A stretch of DNA of 64,000 bases from Marsupella aquatica (lineage: Eukaryota; Marchantiophyta). How positions within the stretch are numbered: the first letter of the stretch is position 1; every line of letters begins with the position of its first letter. The stretch is from assembly GCA_973895155.1 (NCBI GenBank), contig OZ316893.1:8990001-9054000 (forward strand). Direction: 5' to 3'. This document shows, piece by piece, positions 11,901 to 24,034 of the stretch. The position numbers were made by a program, and so were the translations under genes. The notes below the pieces were generated by a model. That model searched no databases, was not told the DNA's origin, and worked only from the letters and a program-made list of their open reading frames with translations.

Positions 11901-13608
11901 AAGAACTAGTCACCAGTGGCACTCCACCTTCGTAATTAGTAATACCAAGAGTGCACGTCTGTCGGCTTCCTCCGGAGGAACAGCATCTCGGAGCGATGAT
12001 CCAGCCACCGCTCGCCAGCTCGCCGGCATGCAGAAGATGACGGCCACTTCCGTTACACCTTCTGGATCTTCAGTCGTTGTGGTGTGCTACTGTGCTCCCA
12101 ATGATGACGACGATGCCGAAACGCATCGACTTCCTCTCGTCCGCTGGAATTTGGGGTGGACGTCACTGCTTCCTCAGTAAACGAACGTATTCGTAGAGGA
12201 CAATTGGATAATTTCTCCTTGCCTCGTCTACATTTGATGTAGTCCTCTCAAAAAACTTATCAGAATTGGGATTGAGAATTCAAAGTCATCCAAATCGTGT
12301 CGAGTACTTCTTCCAAAGATAACGGATGCTTTTTTTAATCATCAGCCGTCAGCGCAGTCAATTCGTCTCCTCGCCTCCACCGTGTAGACCGCCAACGCGA
12401 CAGTCATGCCTGTTTTGTGGACCGCGACAAAATTGGTGACGAAGTTTCTATCCTTTCGACATGTTTCGCTCCCTAATTGGAGCGCTGGAGGGTTCTGCTG
12501 AACTCCCCCAGACACTTCCTCCACGGGTGGGCTCTTTCGCTTGATTCCCCACCCAGTCAAAGTTTTTGCTTCAGTGGGGAATTTTGTCTAAAATTGTGTT
12601 CGGGCACAAATTTTGATTCTCCAATGAGACAGTTTTTTTGGAGCCTCGTGGAAACTATACATTATTGTACGTGAATCATGATAGGCAGAGTTCTAACACC
12701 ATCTGCTCTTTCGTGTCTGAATAGGCACGTCCTTTCACAACGCAGTTAAAGAACCCTAAATTATCAATCTTCCAACTTCGCAGAAGCACGAGGTGAGTCG
12801 CAGATCGAGACGAAGTGACTTGACCAATCCATCTTCATTGATTTACCTCTAAAGGCGAGACCAAGTGCCGACTCTGAGAATGGAATCAACCTCTCTTGGG
12901 AAGCTTACTAGGTTGCAATGATGTCATACCCTTCATCCAGGCACAACTTAATTTTTATCTAGATGCTCCTATGGGAGAGCAATCGACATAATTTTAGTCG
13001 CCGTCGTTTTTCTTTGACTTTCAATGCGTACTCCAAACTTATAAAATCGCAATCCCTGTCTTATTGTAAGTTAACGCCTAATGAAACTGACATACTCGGA
13101 TTTTTCCTTTGGAATGTTTCCATCCAGCAAAATTGAAGTTCAGAAAAAAGCATAGACTGATATTCTAAGCTCCTTGGACAGCCTAATTCACTGTTGATGA
13201 GGTTAAATTGGAATATTTTTTTGGCAGTGCTGTTGCCAGTGCTCGAGCAATTGCTTCAGCACAAACGAGCCCTCACAAGGGCAGCGGTAAATTTCCTTCA
13301 AGCAGTCTTTCGGAATATTTCGTGCATCCTTCTGACTATTGTTCCACAATTCATCACCAAGAAGTGCCTTGAAACATATCACGAAGGATTGACTTGTAGC
13401 TAAGTGCAACATATGGGGGTGTCCACTGCTCATTTCAATAGAGCAGTGCCCCCAATAGCAGGCCGGCAAGCTCTTACAATCATTTTACAGACTCAGAGAT
13501 GGGTAGCCTATAATAGTCATCTTGAATTAGCAAATAGTGTGGTGAGAACTGTGTCTCTCTTTAACTAGACAAAACGTCAGAGTTGAAACTGTATTCTAAG
13601 ATGGATTC
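8975..13608. other. Intergenic DNA upstream of the DA1-like gene
   Basis: No gene could be supported. The longest frames (9481-9885, 134 codons; 11746-12180, 144 codons; both +) match no family I recognise and lack convincing splice context. The segment 11930-12180 is richer in G+C and could be an exon or leader of an unseen gene. I searched here for exons encoding the ubiquitin-interacting motifs that precede the LIM domain in seed-plant DA1 proteins and found none. Confidence 0.4.
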
Positions 13609-16600
13609 ATGGACAGGAAACCGCACCAACCAAATTGCGCAGGATGTGACAAGCCTCTGGGTGAGTCTTGGATTCAGAATTCCCTGGGAGGAGATTGGCA
13701 TCCTCTCTGCTTCATTTGCACTGGCTGTCAAAAACCCATTACCGAAAGTCAGGTAAGTCCAAGAGCACCTTAGTATGAAGAAAGGCTTCCTCGCAGACTA
13801 GTGAAGCCTAACTGCTGGAGGTTGCATTGACGGGAATAGGATTTTTAGAAACTCGATCTCTTTTTGCAATGGGGAAAAATGGCAGATGGTGTCATGAAGG
13901 TGGCTGATGTTCATTTAAAAGGTCTGACAAGCATTCGTTCATGCGCTTGGATCTTTGTAGAGTCTAAGCTAGTCCCGGATTGATGTTTAAAAAAACGTGA
14001 TGCTCGATCAATCCGTCGCTTTTGGTTTTGTGTGATGAAGTTGGGTTTGATTTGATGAAAACAAGTCACACTGAGAGCCTCGAATCCTGGACCTCGAACC
14101 GGCTAAACGACTAACTAACCCAAAATTGTTCAAGCTGAGTCTCAGTCCGATTGATGCCTGGTAGAACGTTCTAAACTTAATTTCGCTGTGCAAGGACAGT
14201 TTCAAGTTCAGGGACAAGATCCATATCACAAACCCTGTTATCAGAAGAAATTTGATCCCGTCTGTGAAGTGTGCCATGATTATGTACGTAAACCCTCTCT
14301 TATCTGATAACCTGCTGTTCACACCTGCGATCAAGGGGAGGAAGTAAAATCGGGGTTCATTGATAACCTAGTTGGTATCATATAGTTAGGATATGATCCT
14401 TACTGTTTTTGAGGTTGTCGAGCAGAGTAGCAATTGATGTTTGACTGGAATCAAATGAAAATTTCTGTGAATAAACCAGTGAACAGGTTACTCGAACTAC
14501 AGTCTCAACATTCATTCACGCGCTTGCCATCTTTGTAGATTCCAATAAATGAACGCTCTGGCATGATTCAATGGAGGTTTCACCCCTACTGGGGAACCAA
14601 GTATTGCCCAGCCCACGAATTGGATCAGACGCCACGCTGTGTCAGCTGTGAGCGCATGCAGGTAACTACCATTGGGAACATGAACCCTGGATTCAAACCT
14701 AGCGCTAAAACAGTAGCAGATTGTCACGTTAAATCCCCACAATTCGCATTGAAGAAAAGTATTGTGGTCGGACTTTTTCCCTTCAAGCGCTGAAATTGCC
14801 TGACATACAAAGTTTCCGTGTTGGTGTGTAAAGCCCAGAGATCAGCGGTACACAGAAGTGGACAATATGCGGAGGTTATGTTCCCAATGCTTCGATTCAG
14901 TAGTGTTGGATGGGAAAGATAGCCAAAGTGTTTATGACAGCGTCAGAGACTTCTACACAAGCTTGGACCTGAGCTTTGAACAGGATATTCCGCTCCTGCT
15001 CGTGGACACAAAAGCTCTAAAAGCAGCAGCTGAGAAAGATGTAAGCGCATCAATGAACTTTTCCATACTTGTCTGCCATTCTCAGCAGTAATAGCATTAC
15101 AATTATATAGGAATCTCAACTCACTACTTATACAATAACAATTCATGGCTTCAAATTAAAGAGAGGCTCTATCATTATTCGCGCTATGTGAATTTTTGTG
15201 CAATTCATGGAAATCCAGACCTGGTAGCAAACTCTGGATTAAATGCAGGTGCTGTAAAATGTTCTTAGGTACAGTCTGGCATTATTTAGTGGGTCATGTA
15301 CCTTCTCATGAAGAAACTGGCAGAGTCAACACCATAGGACGAGTATACGAGTCCTAATGGAAAGTATTAATGTAGCTTGAATGGATTTTCACTCGAGTTG
15401 ATAACTTGCATGCTCACACCCGAGGATCGATCATCGATCAAGAGATGGCACAGAAAGCAGTGCCGGTGTAGTCTTTCCTGAAATACAGTAGTGTGAATAA
15501 CCCAGGTTTGGAATCAAGCAATAAAGAATGGCATTCCTTGGATGTTTCGCAGGGGCATCATCGTTTTGAACCCGATGCGAGAGGTATGTGCCTCTCAGAA
15601 GAGCGCATCATAGAAACAGTGAGCAAGGTCAGAAACCCATAGAAACAGCTCAAATAATAAATTTCACGCAGGAGGACTGTTCTATTTTGGTGAGCTTTTT
15701 AATTAATTGAAAAGTGGTATCACATTGTGCATGTAGAACTTCAATGAGGCGTCAACCACATCTCTACCCGCGACCTGCAAAGGCCAGTCAAGGGCAAAGA
15801 GACACGATGTATCGCGGCACTTGACTCGGAAAAGTGTCGTCACAGGCATTCTGGTCCTCTGTGGGTTTCCTAGGTACTGTGATTTTACTCAATGTGTGGC
15901 ACTAGAACTCTCATTGTCTGTGACAACCTACTGTAGGCGTGGCTTGGACAACATAGGTGAAATCATAGTCCCGATTACAGTAGAGTATACTCCTAACTGG
16001 GGTCACTTTTAACACTTCTGGCATCATGTGAGAACGAAATAAAGGGTGTTCCTGCATTTGAGGGAAATACTTTAGTAGCAAGAAGTAACGAAGGGGGTAA
16101 CAACTCAAAAGAGCCACAAGTCGTCACATGATTGGTCCTAGCCATTTGTCAATATGTATATGATCGGTACAGCTTGTTTACTTCCTTTTTCTGTTTCTTT
16201 CGAAGGGGGTAATTTGATAGGGAAAGTCGCAAATGTATTAGAAAACCTCCATAAGGTGAACTATTTACTCAGATTCTCAGAAAGTACTAGAATTGAAGTC
16301 TGTCTGAAAACTAAGTCCAACCTTAACCAGGACTGTCTGCCACTAAATTTTGGGTACTCGAATGCGTAGATTTAGGTTTTTGCCTGATGTACTTCTATTG
16401 TGTATTCTCTGACGTCACATTTGTTGGAGCATTGGTAATCTTTCATTAATGGTGTTCCCAGCATTCTTCTGCAGGCTGCTAACAGGATCAATAATAGCAC
16501 ACGAGATGATGCATGCATGGCTGAAACTGAAGGGTGCGTGATCTCAATCCTACTATTGTATCTCTTGACCTTAAAGTACAAGATCACACAACTTGTAGAT

Positions 16601-16931
16601 GGAAAATTTTAACTTCATGCTTCCGTGACATGCAGGCCCATTTCCGTATTTGAATTTGACTCAGAAAAGTCAAGTGGAAGAAGGTATCTGCCAATTTATG
16701 GCTTACTTGTGGCTTCAAACTCAAGTCCGCCTGCTTACTTCGAAGTCATCCGTGAAAGACAAATTTGAACGTCGCTTGGGGGAGTGTTTCATGCAACAAA
16801 TTGAAAGGCATGACTCTCCCGTCTATGGAGATGGATTCCGGGCTGCTCGCGCTGCAGTAGCCAAGCAAGGACTACCGATCACTCTTCATTATATCAAAAC
16901 AATAGGTATTTCCAAAAACTTTCCAGCCTAG
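13609..16931 (+). CDS. DA1-like: DA1-like ubiquitin-activated peptidase (LIM + HEMMH protease)
   Basis: Eight exons join in frame to 374 residues: 13609-13752, 14200-14283, 14539-14661, 14834-15040, 15553-15627, 15737-15873, 16475-16533 and 16636-16931. All introns are GT-AG. Residues 10-61 form a canonical LIM zinc finger (C10, C13, H31, C34, C37, C40, H58, C61). A second LIM-like Cys/His set follows (C70, C73, C99, H102, C110, C113, C133, C136). The C-terminal half is the DA1 peptidase domain, with HEMMH at 266-270 and the conserved VEEGICQ and SPVYGDGFRA stretches. In Arabidopsis, DA1 limits organ size by cleaving growth regulators after ubiquitination. No ubiquitin-interacting motif is seen, so this protein (374 versus about 530 residues) is either a short family member or has an unseen upstream exon. 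The ATG at 13609 opens the LIM exon directly. Exon 2 has an alternative in-frame acceptor 12 bases downstream. Confidence 0.9.
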
Positions 16932-17284
16932 CTAAGAGGTCTTTTAATTTGTAACTCTTATGAGTGCCCAACCTTCCTCGATTCGAAACAGTCGACATTA
17001 ATTTCCTTGTCTGTGCGTCCGGCCCTTGCTGAATCAAGCTATCGTTTATCAACAACGGTGTCGGTATTGTGCACATGTGAAGAAGATCAATGACTCTTAG
17101 CGCATGAAACATTTCTGTGACTCACCTTAGTAACACCTTCAACTCGATCCAGCAAAAGCATGATTGATTGGATATCGGTTTCAACCCTTGCTTACGGAGC
17201 GACACTCACTTCGATCCTTCTTTTTGAGGCAGGGCATTTTGAGAAGTTAGAGCGGAGCTAAGTCACCCTTTTGATTTACAAAAG

Positions 17285-20200
17285 ATGGATGCCGTTGCCC
17301 TGCGTCCTGAAAGAATGGCCTTAATTCGCAGAGCTGATCAGCCCACCAGAAAAATCACGCGACAAGGGCTAACCAGGATCGATCCTGAACGTGGGTATCT
17401 CTCCTCCTTGTATCTTTCCGTTACTACTTGCTCTGCAGATCTTGTAGATATTAATACTGAAATCCAGGAATTCTTGCATCAGGTGAAAACTTACACCCCT
17501 GTATTCACGAGTGTTTCACATGGCTGGATTACAAGTTTCTTCACTTCCGTTTTTATGAGTTGATGGTGTCCAAATGATTTAGCCACATGCAACTCTTGAT
17601 ATACGAGCCACCTCTGAACATCGAAAAGCAGCTGAATCTACTAACTTTGACGTTGCCAAAAAGTTCGATTTCAAAAATTGGAATCTGTTATTGTGCGACG
17701 CCACGAAACATAGATTCGTTAAGATCTTTTCTTTTAATCAGAAGGTTTTAGTGTAGTTGCCCGTTTGGCAATCTAGCCTTTCTCTTCGTTTCCATCCCAC
17801 GGTCACTCTCATCGATCAATTATCAATTAGCCCGGCTTGCTAAGGACGTTACCGAAACAGGAAATCAGCAAGTCGAGGTTAGACAGTATGTGCGGTGTAG
17901 AGCGTCGATTCTTGTATGAGCTTCAAATTTATATCATACGATGGACTATATAATAGTTGAAGACAATAATCTTGCAGTGAACTATGTATGAGTACGTGAT
18001 GGATTTGGAGACCTCGGGGAGATGCCAGATCCATGGATAGATATAATTGCAAATCATTCTTCCCAGAATCTTATTCTTACAAGGTTCGTAGACGTGTGTG
18101 GCCTCGTGCAGGTTGGAGGTCCATCATGTCGCATTTTCAGTCGATCAACCCCATATTGGTTCTTAGCAGCCGTGGATTGATTCTTAAGTGTACGCGACCG
18201 TGAACTGTTTCCCCCCCGTGATTAACTTGCAGACTTTTATCGACAAACAATATGCGTACGTAGGTTGAGCTGACCGAGGAGCTGACCTGTTGCCCGGAGA
18301 GCAGAACAGATGATCTACAACATCAATTGCTATGTACTCCGTTCTCGAATTGAACCGCCTATCAATCTGAACACGAACTGAAAGATATTCTGGGAAATCT
18401 TTCGTTTGACACCTGCCTTGACATGCGTCATCCGGAACAGAAAAAAAAGTAGACACTGTTATGCACGTTATCACTGACTGCAATGAACTTGCTTAGTCTT
18501 GTTATAAGTCTTGTCGTGCGAGGTTCGTCGACTGTATGACGCCCAAACTATACCCTTGTAAATGGAGGCCGATATACAAACGGCTGAACACTTTAACGAT
18601 GTACTAGAATACTTGATTCAGTGCTAAATTATGTACGAACAAATTTTGAGAATCCGCGCGATTTAATTGGGGTTCATTAAGATTCTAAGTGATCGAGTAA
18701 ACTGGCCGAGTTCTTATATCCAATCAAAATAGTAAGAACATATATTGCATCATTTCTACTCGCAAGGACATCAATAGTCACGTCACTTCAGATACATTCG
18801 GACTCCGCTGTGTTAGCGCAATGTTGTGGCCTGACGGCAGGGTTTGGTAGAGTCCATAGAATGTATTGCCGACGAAACAAGAGGCTGGAGGAAGCCATTT
18901 TTTTTGACACGGACTGGAACGGAAGTTGAATGTGATCGTCCTTGGCCACCCGAGATGTCCAGATGGATCTCGAAATCTCGTCAATCAGCTGTCGAAGGCA
19001 TGCTTTAGCCACTTTGAAGGCGAAATACCGAATTTGAGTAGATATTTCTCCTTGAAAGTGGCTGAAGATTCATGGATTGCGTGAAACTCAGTGGGCGTCT
19101 AGCCTACCTAATCGCTCAGGGAGGTTGAAGCTTTCATCATTAAGTTTGTAGCACGCAATGTGGGTCTAATTTGACCAAGCATCGTGTAGAATTTGAGGAA
19201 ACAACGGTATTACAAGCATGTGCAGAAACAGGTATGTGAATCATTCTTCGCATAGAATTGCGTATTCAAGGCGCGTTGTAAATAGAATATTAAGAGTACG
19301 TAATTAGTATTTCGACGATTTCACATTCAAGATTCTTTCATCACTATGTGGGATTTGCAATTCGGCGTGTCATAGCTATCAATCAGTTATTCTGCCATGG
19401 CCAAGATCTAGGTTCGGAAGGCACAGCCACAAATTGGTTATATTGTTCATAGAATAGTGGAGGTATCTGAGTAGGCCAGGGTTGTAAATATCTGATCAGG
19501 GCTACTGTAGTACGTCGGTGGTATACTTCTCATCAGGGTGAAACGGCTAGCTCGTCGAGATCACGCAATTCTACATTACCAATTTCGATGTTGCATGTAC
19601 CGCTACAGCTGGGTTCCTTAGGAACTAACGTTTTGCCTGCTGGTTTCTACCTTTAGAATCGATTGAATTTACCTCGTGAGGACAAATGGTGGCTGGACCC
19701 GTTGCGAAACTTCGAGAAAGTTCAGGGATATGTAATTAGACGCTCTGATTTTCATTATCCTGACAATGTATCGCTTACAAGTTGCAGTACTTGCATCAGC
19801 TGCCACTTCGTTGCGAATGGACAGGCACGGACATGTTGCAACTTAGGATGTGGAAAGAAGGGCCTTACAGATTCCCAAGATAGGGACGCTCTCTTTGCTT
19901 CCAATCCCGAATCCATGCGCAATGAGCTCAAGAAAGTCCTCGAGAAAGAGAGGGAAAAGCTCCGGAAGAAATCAGCAGCTTTGGATGCTGCTGAAGCTTC
20001 TCATGACCAGGTATCAGAGGCCATAAGTAAGATTCTTCTGGATGAGGAAAGCATGGCCGCCATGCTGGCCTATGGCAAAAACAGAGACCCCAAAAATCAA
20101 AAGGGGAAGGAGGTCTCCGAAAGGTTCAAGGAGTTGCAAGAACAAATGACTCCTGCACTCAGAGAAAAAGTAAGGAAATTCGCGCTGGAGAGGATCAAGA

Positions 20201-20331
20201 TTCAATTCAAGAAAGACGCCAAGGCTGCTGACAAATACATGAAGGTCACCCTCGACAAATTGTTCCCCGACCTTCTTCCAAAATTCTTTCAGACTCATGA
20301 TTATAACAAGGGCAAGGGGCCAGAGAAGTAG
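17285..20331 (+). CDS. Unrecognised two-exon gene model, Cys cluster plus charged helical C-terminus
   Basis: Exon 17285-17482 (66 codons from an ATG) ends in phase 0 at CAG|GTGAAA. Exon 19657-20331 begins in phase 0 after CTTTAG and runs to a stop, giving about 290 residues. The second exon has no ATG near its start, so it should be internal or terminal. It encodes a Cys-rich stretch (CSTCISC, then CCNLGCGKK) that could bind a metal, then a Lys/Glu-rich, probably helical or coiled-coil region to the C-terminus. I recognise no family. The long intron may hide further exons, and joining these two is an inference from matching phase. The gene starts 353 bases after the DA1-like stop, same strand. 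Confidence 0.45.
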
Positions 20332-21076
20332 GCAGTCAGGCAAATTATTCCCCTTCGCTCTTAAGTCCTCTTCCGTGGACCAACTGTGTCTACAGTCTCT
20401 AATAGTGATAACAGACACTTTCAAGGATGACCTTTGAGAATTTTGAGCTGGGTCGTGTCAGCCTGGGCCTCTATGGTCCGCCCCCGATGTTGTTACCGGC
20501 TTGTAAACTATTGATGGTTTGCTGATTGTTGACCTTCAATCTGAAGACTAAGGATCGATGTCGATTCGTTTGATTTAAAGACGCTGACAGAAAGGCAGAT
20601 CGAATCAAGTCAACTACGGGACATACTATACTATCGTTACGAAACTTGGATCGATTGCGAAATGGTTCGACAGTACCGTCAACGTTAGGCAAATTAACAT
20701 CGATTCGACTTCCGAACTCTGCACGCCAGTCATCTGATGCTTACGTAACCATTTGTCGATTCAGTTCAGCACAATCCGCAATGAAAAAACGAAAACGTAT
20801 ATATGAGAAGAACAATGAACTCGTAACACTTGAAGACAACAGAGAAGGAGAAAACCAAGGCAGCTTGATTCGATGCATTTGTTAAACTCATAAGTGATGT
20901 GAACAGCGACGTGCTTTCAGTCTTACAGACATGACGAACCCCACCCTCGTCGACCAAGACTTCCTCAATTCCCAGACGATAGATGAAATTCGCCTAATTT
21001 CAGTCCTTTCTATTCGTCTATCCGTCTGCGTGAAGACATAGAAACACAGACGTTGGTACACAAATCTCGTTTCTCA
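20332..21076. other. Gap between the unknown gene and the armadillo gene
   Basis: No supported gene. The reading frame of the armadillo protein is open upstream of its first ATG back to a possible TTTCAG acceptor at about 21002. Part of this interval may therefore be coding, with earlier exons unseen. Confidence 0.35.
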
Positions 21077-22006
21077 ATGATGTCCTTGTTCGGAAATCTA
21101 GTGAGCATGCTACGCAATGACGACGATCCAGGTGCGCAAGAAGATGCCATGGTGTATGTGGTCGAGCTGGCTACGAAGCATACAGTAGACAGGTGGGAGA
21201 TACCGGAATTCTCCGATGCCCTAGCAGGGATTGTAAGACTGTTGCTGAAAGACGAGTCTCCTGCCTTGCAAGCCTTCGCAGCTTGGGCTTTAGCCAATCT
21301 GTCATGTGCTCATGCACCTGATAATAAGGAGAGGATCGCACTGTATCCCCAGGTGCTCTCCGGTCTCGTGAGACTGCTCACTGGAGCTCACACGGGGTCC
21401 ACTGTGCAGGAGGAGGCAGTCAGGGCGTTGAGAAACCTAGCTTGTGCACAGGGAAACAGTCACACCATTTCGCTCTTTCCCAATGCTGTTCCGGCGCTAT
21501 TGAATTTGCTGCTGGACGACTCGCATCCTGGTCCGCAGGTCCAGGCCACGATGGCAATGTTGAACTTGATAGGAAACGCCATGGCGAGTCTAGAAGGGAT
21601 TGACGATGCAGCGATGGCTAATCATGAGCGGGATGCCACCGAGTTTCCGGGCGTGCTAAAGTGTTTGGTGAGATTGTGGTTTTCAGACGCTAGCTCAGCA
21701 TTGCAGGCGCAAGCAACGAGAGCAATCGTTGAGTTGGTGGAACGGACTCTAGTGAATCCCGATGTCACGGCGAAAGAGGGGAACATGCAGAGGATTGCAG
21801 ACTTTCCGGATGCTTTGCTTCGCGTGCTGGCCCCGTTCATGACTGAGGATGGGTATGGCCATTCTCAACAGAACATACAACCTTGGGACAGACAAATTAA
21901 CAAGGAAACCATCAATGAATCTCCACACTGTTTTGCATTTGAAGTGTTATCTAATCTCTTCTCAGAAAACCTTTCCTTGACCGTGCCCATATTTTTTCTT
22001 TGTTAA
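21077..22006 (+). CDS. Armadillo-repeat protein
   Basis: An uninterrupted frame of 309 codons from the first ATG (21077; a second ATG follows at 21080). It encodes about five to six tandem armadillo-type helical repeats. Clear units contain LAGIVRLLLKDESPALQ..ALANLSCA, LSGLVRLLTG..VQEEAVRALRNLACA, VPALLNLLLDDSHPGPQVQ and LKCLVRLWFSDASSALQAQATRAIVEL. Such repeats form a right-handed superhelix that binds protein partners; the specific role is unknown. No U-box, F-box or kinase domain is visible. The frame is open upstream of the ATG, so this could be one exon of a longer gene. The C-terminal 45 residues look unlike ARM repeats and might be intron read-through after a GTATGG donor-like site near 21853. 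Confidence 0.65.
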   Translation: MMSLFGNLVSMLRNDDDPGAQEDAMVYVVELATKHTVDRWEIPEFSDALAGIVRLLLKDESPALQAFAAWALANLSCAHAPDNKERIALYPQVLSGLVRLLTGAHTGSTVQEEAVRALRNLACAQGNSHTISLFPNAVPALLNLLLDDSHPGPQVQATMAMLNLIGNAMASLEGIDDAAMANHERDATEFPGVLKCLVRLWFSDASSALQAQATRAIVELVERTLVNPDVTAKEGNMQRIADFPDALLRVLAPFMTEDGYGHSQQNIQPWDRQINKETINESPHCFAFEVLSNLFSENLSLTVPIFFLC

Positions 22007-23313
22007 GTGGACATTAATTCTGTCATCATCTAATAGAATTCGAGATCTAAGTATAAATCGAAGGTTTTCCTCAACTTTGCTCTCTGGCATATTTCTACGA
22101 ATCGGCCGTGCTTTTCCAGGAGAAGATTGAATTTTCAGTGAATGCCTTCAGGGATGAGAAGCAGAGCAACGAAGGGCAGAGGACATTAATGGAGTGGAGC
22201 TCGTGAATGCGATCAAAGGGTCAGCGCATTTCACGCTCTATCGAACTTCCACGTTTCTTTTTAAGAGCTATGGTCAAAGATGTAACTCCTTTCTCTCAAG
22301 CCGTATCCAATCGGATTTCTGCCAAACTTGCACATGAATTGTTTGGATAGTCGGCAGTAGCACTGTTTCTCGCTTTCTCGTGTCAAATTCTTAGTAACAT
22401 TCGCAAGCCATGAGAAGTTTTCGGTCCTACCAGTCTGACGACTCCTCGTCATCAGTCTGAGCCAGGACATGGAATCTCTAGAAGTGGAAACGACTAGCAG
22501 GGAGGTCTGACATTCATTAACTTCGATTCTTCTTCTCTGTAAATCCAAGACTACAATTAGCTTCAGAGGGTAAACTAAGGTGATCAAACCTTGTGCCTGG
22601 TGAGCAATCTGCCTTTACCCTCTGAGGTATGATGTATGAATCTCTCCGCATTGGCTCGTTGTTCACACTCCATGTGATAGTTACCAACGACCAACATTTC
22701 TCTAAATGTTTTTGATCGAGACGCTCACTCGGCACTTGATGAGAACCCACATTCCTTCGAAATCCACATTGCAGCGGCAAAATCACCGGACTAGAAGACT
22801 GATCTGGCAAATCTCTCCGTTCAGGAAATGAAGGAAGAGCTCTCTAAACTTACTGAAAGTGGCAATCATAATCGCCATGAGATAACAGCGGAAGAATCTC
22901 TAGGAGAGACTGATTGAAAATATGTCTTCCTATAATCGAGCACCACTTGTGTAGAGATGCCTTTCTCAACCAATCTCCATCACAACGACAGAAACAATCA
23001 CGACATTACAAAAAACCTAATGGGACCATGAGAGCTGGAATTGCCAACGGAGAGTGGTCTGAAGGTGGTATCCATTTGAAACCTACACACATGACTACAA
23101 TTTTTAGTGCAATTTTTAGTGCTCCAAATGCTGGGTATTTTGTATTTCTACTAGTACCAACAGAGTGGTGTAATTCTTACTCTTGGGGGACTTACATATA
23201 TCCAGATTGGATTTCAGGTGACTCTGTGTCTGTCTTATGATAACGCATCCTAGCAAGTGTGCAAGAAACTGGTTACGCTGTTCCTCTCTTTCCAAATAGT
23301 AGGGGCACAGATT
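22007..23313. other. Intergenic DNA, no supported gene
   Basis: Both strands were read. Only short frames without recognisable domains were found, and no RNA gene or transposon ends. Confidence 0.4.
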
Positions 23314-23919
23314 AGCGATGAGGACCAGGGGAACCTAGTTAAGGGCAGTCTTGCATGTGCAAGGTCCTTTGATTTTCGGCCCTCAAATGAACCTGTGGCA
23401 TCTCTAAAGGAAACAACAAGCCGGCAGTCCTGATGGCGTCTTTGCAGGATATGCAAGGGCAAGGGCCGGAAATTTTCCGGCCCTTGAGGTCCCGAACTTT
23501 GAAATTTGAATAAAACAAAATGACAGTAGACCCAAGTGAATAAGCACTTCACACGTAAGTTGTTCTTGATTGTGTTTAGATCCTGGGTCCAGGCACACTT
23601 TTTCCCGACATATGTGGGCTGCTAAGGGTCGCATTTTTCAGGACTCTTGCACATGCAAGACAACCCTAAGGGTCGTTACTAATAGGTCTTCCCTATGAGA
23701 CCTATTCGTAAAGTCAAGCCGTCGGTATGTGTTTGAACTTTTGAACGGCTTAAAAATCATATTGAGGCCAATTGATTCCTACTGCTTCTTGATTGTGAAG
23801 ACAGGACACTTGTATCACTCGTGTGTGGTTAGTACTTTACTAAGAAGATCACAAACTAGCTAGCCAAAAAAAAAGAAACACTTAGTTAAAAGTGTTTACT
23901 GTATTCCAATCAATCTCAT
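23314..23919 (+). repeat. Dispersed repeat, copy 1 (interrupted by an insertion)
   Basis: This matches 33139-33404 in the same orientation. Both begin AGCGATGAGGACCAGGGGAA, share CCTATGAGACCTATTCGTAA and CTACTGCTTCTTGATTGTGA, and end near TTCCAATCAATCTCAT. Copy 1 is longer because of an insertion at 23346-23666 that copy 2 lacks. The identity of the parent element is unknown. Confidence 0.85.
23346..23666. mobile_element. MITE-like insertion with 16-bp terminal inverted repeats
   Basis: GTCTTGCATGTGCAAG at 23348-23363 is the exact reverse complement of CTTGCACATGCAAGAC at 23646-23661. TAAGGG occurs on both sides (23340-23345 and 23667-23672) but only once in the paralogous empty site near 33163-33170. 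A 25-base near-perfect palindrome (AAGGGCCGGAAA, one central base, TTTCCGGCCCTT) sits at 23461-23485. No transposase is present, so the element is non-autonomous. The exact duplication length is unclear because spacer bases between TIR and TAAGGG differ on the two sides; superfamily undecided. Confidence 0.75.
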
Positions 23920-24034
23920 GCAAGTTGGAATGCAAGTTCCAACAAATTTATCAAGTTTTTGAGAGAAAGATTCAAATCTCCTTATAAGAATGTGAGACTC
24001 GATAGGAGTTTGATATTTTCTCTAAGACAGATGT

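Noticed and set aside
11746-12180. 144-codon plus-strand open frame in a GC-richer patch
   Set aside because: Residue make-up is not protein-family-like and no exon partner could be joined. Left as intergenic.
14040-14130. tRNA-like GGTTCGAGGTCC word on the minus strand in a DA1-gene intron
   Set aside because: No acceptor stem or anticodon arm could be folded. At most it is a decayed tRNA-derived SINE, not a tRNA gene.
17391-17438. Possible 48-base intron inside the exon at 17285-17482
   Set aside because: Shorter than plausible plant introns, and the unspliced frame is open and phase-compatible with the next exon.
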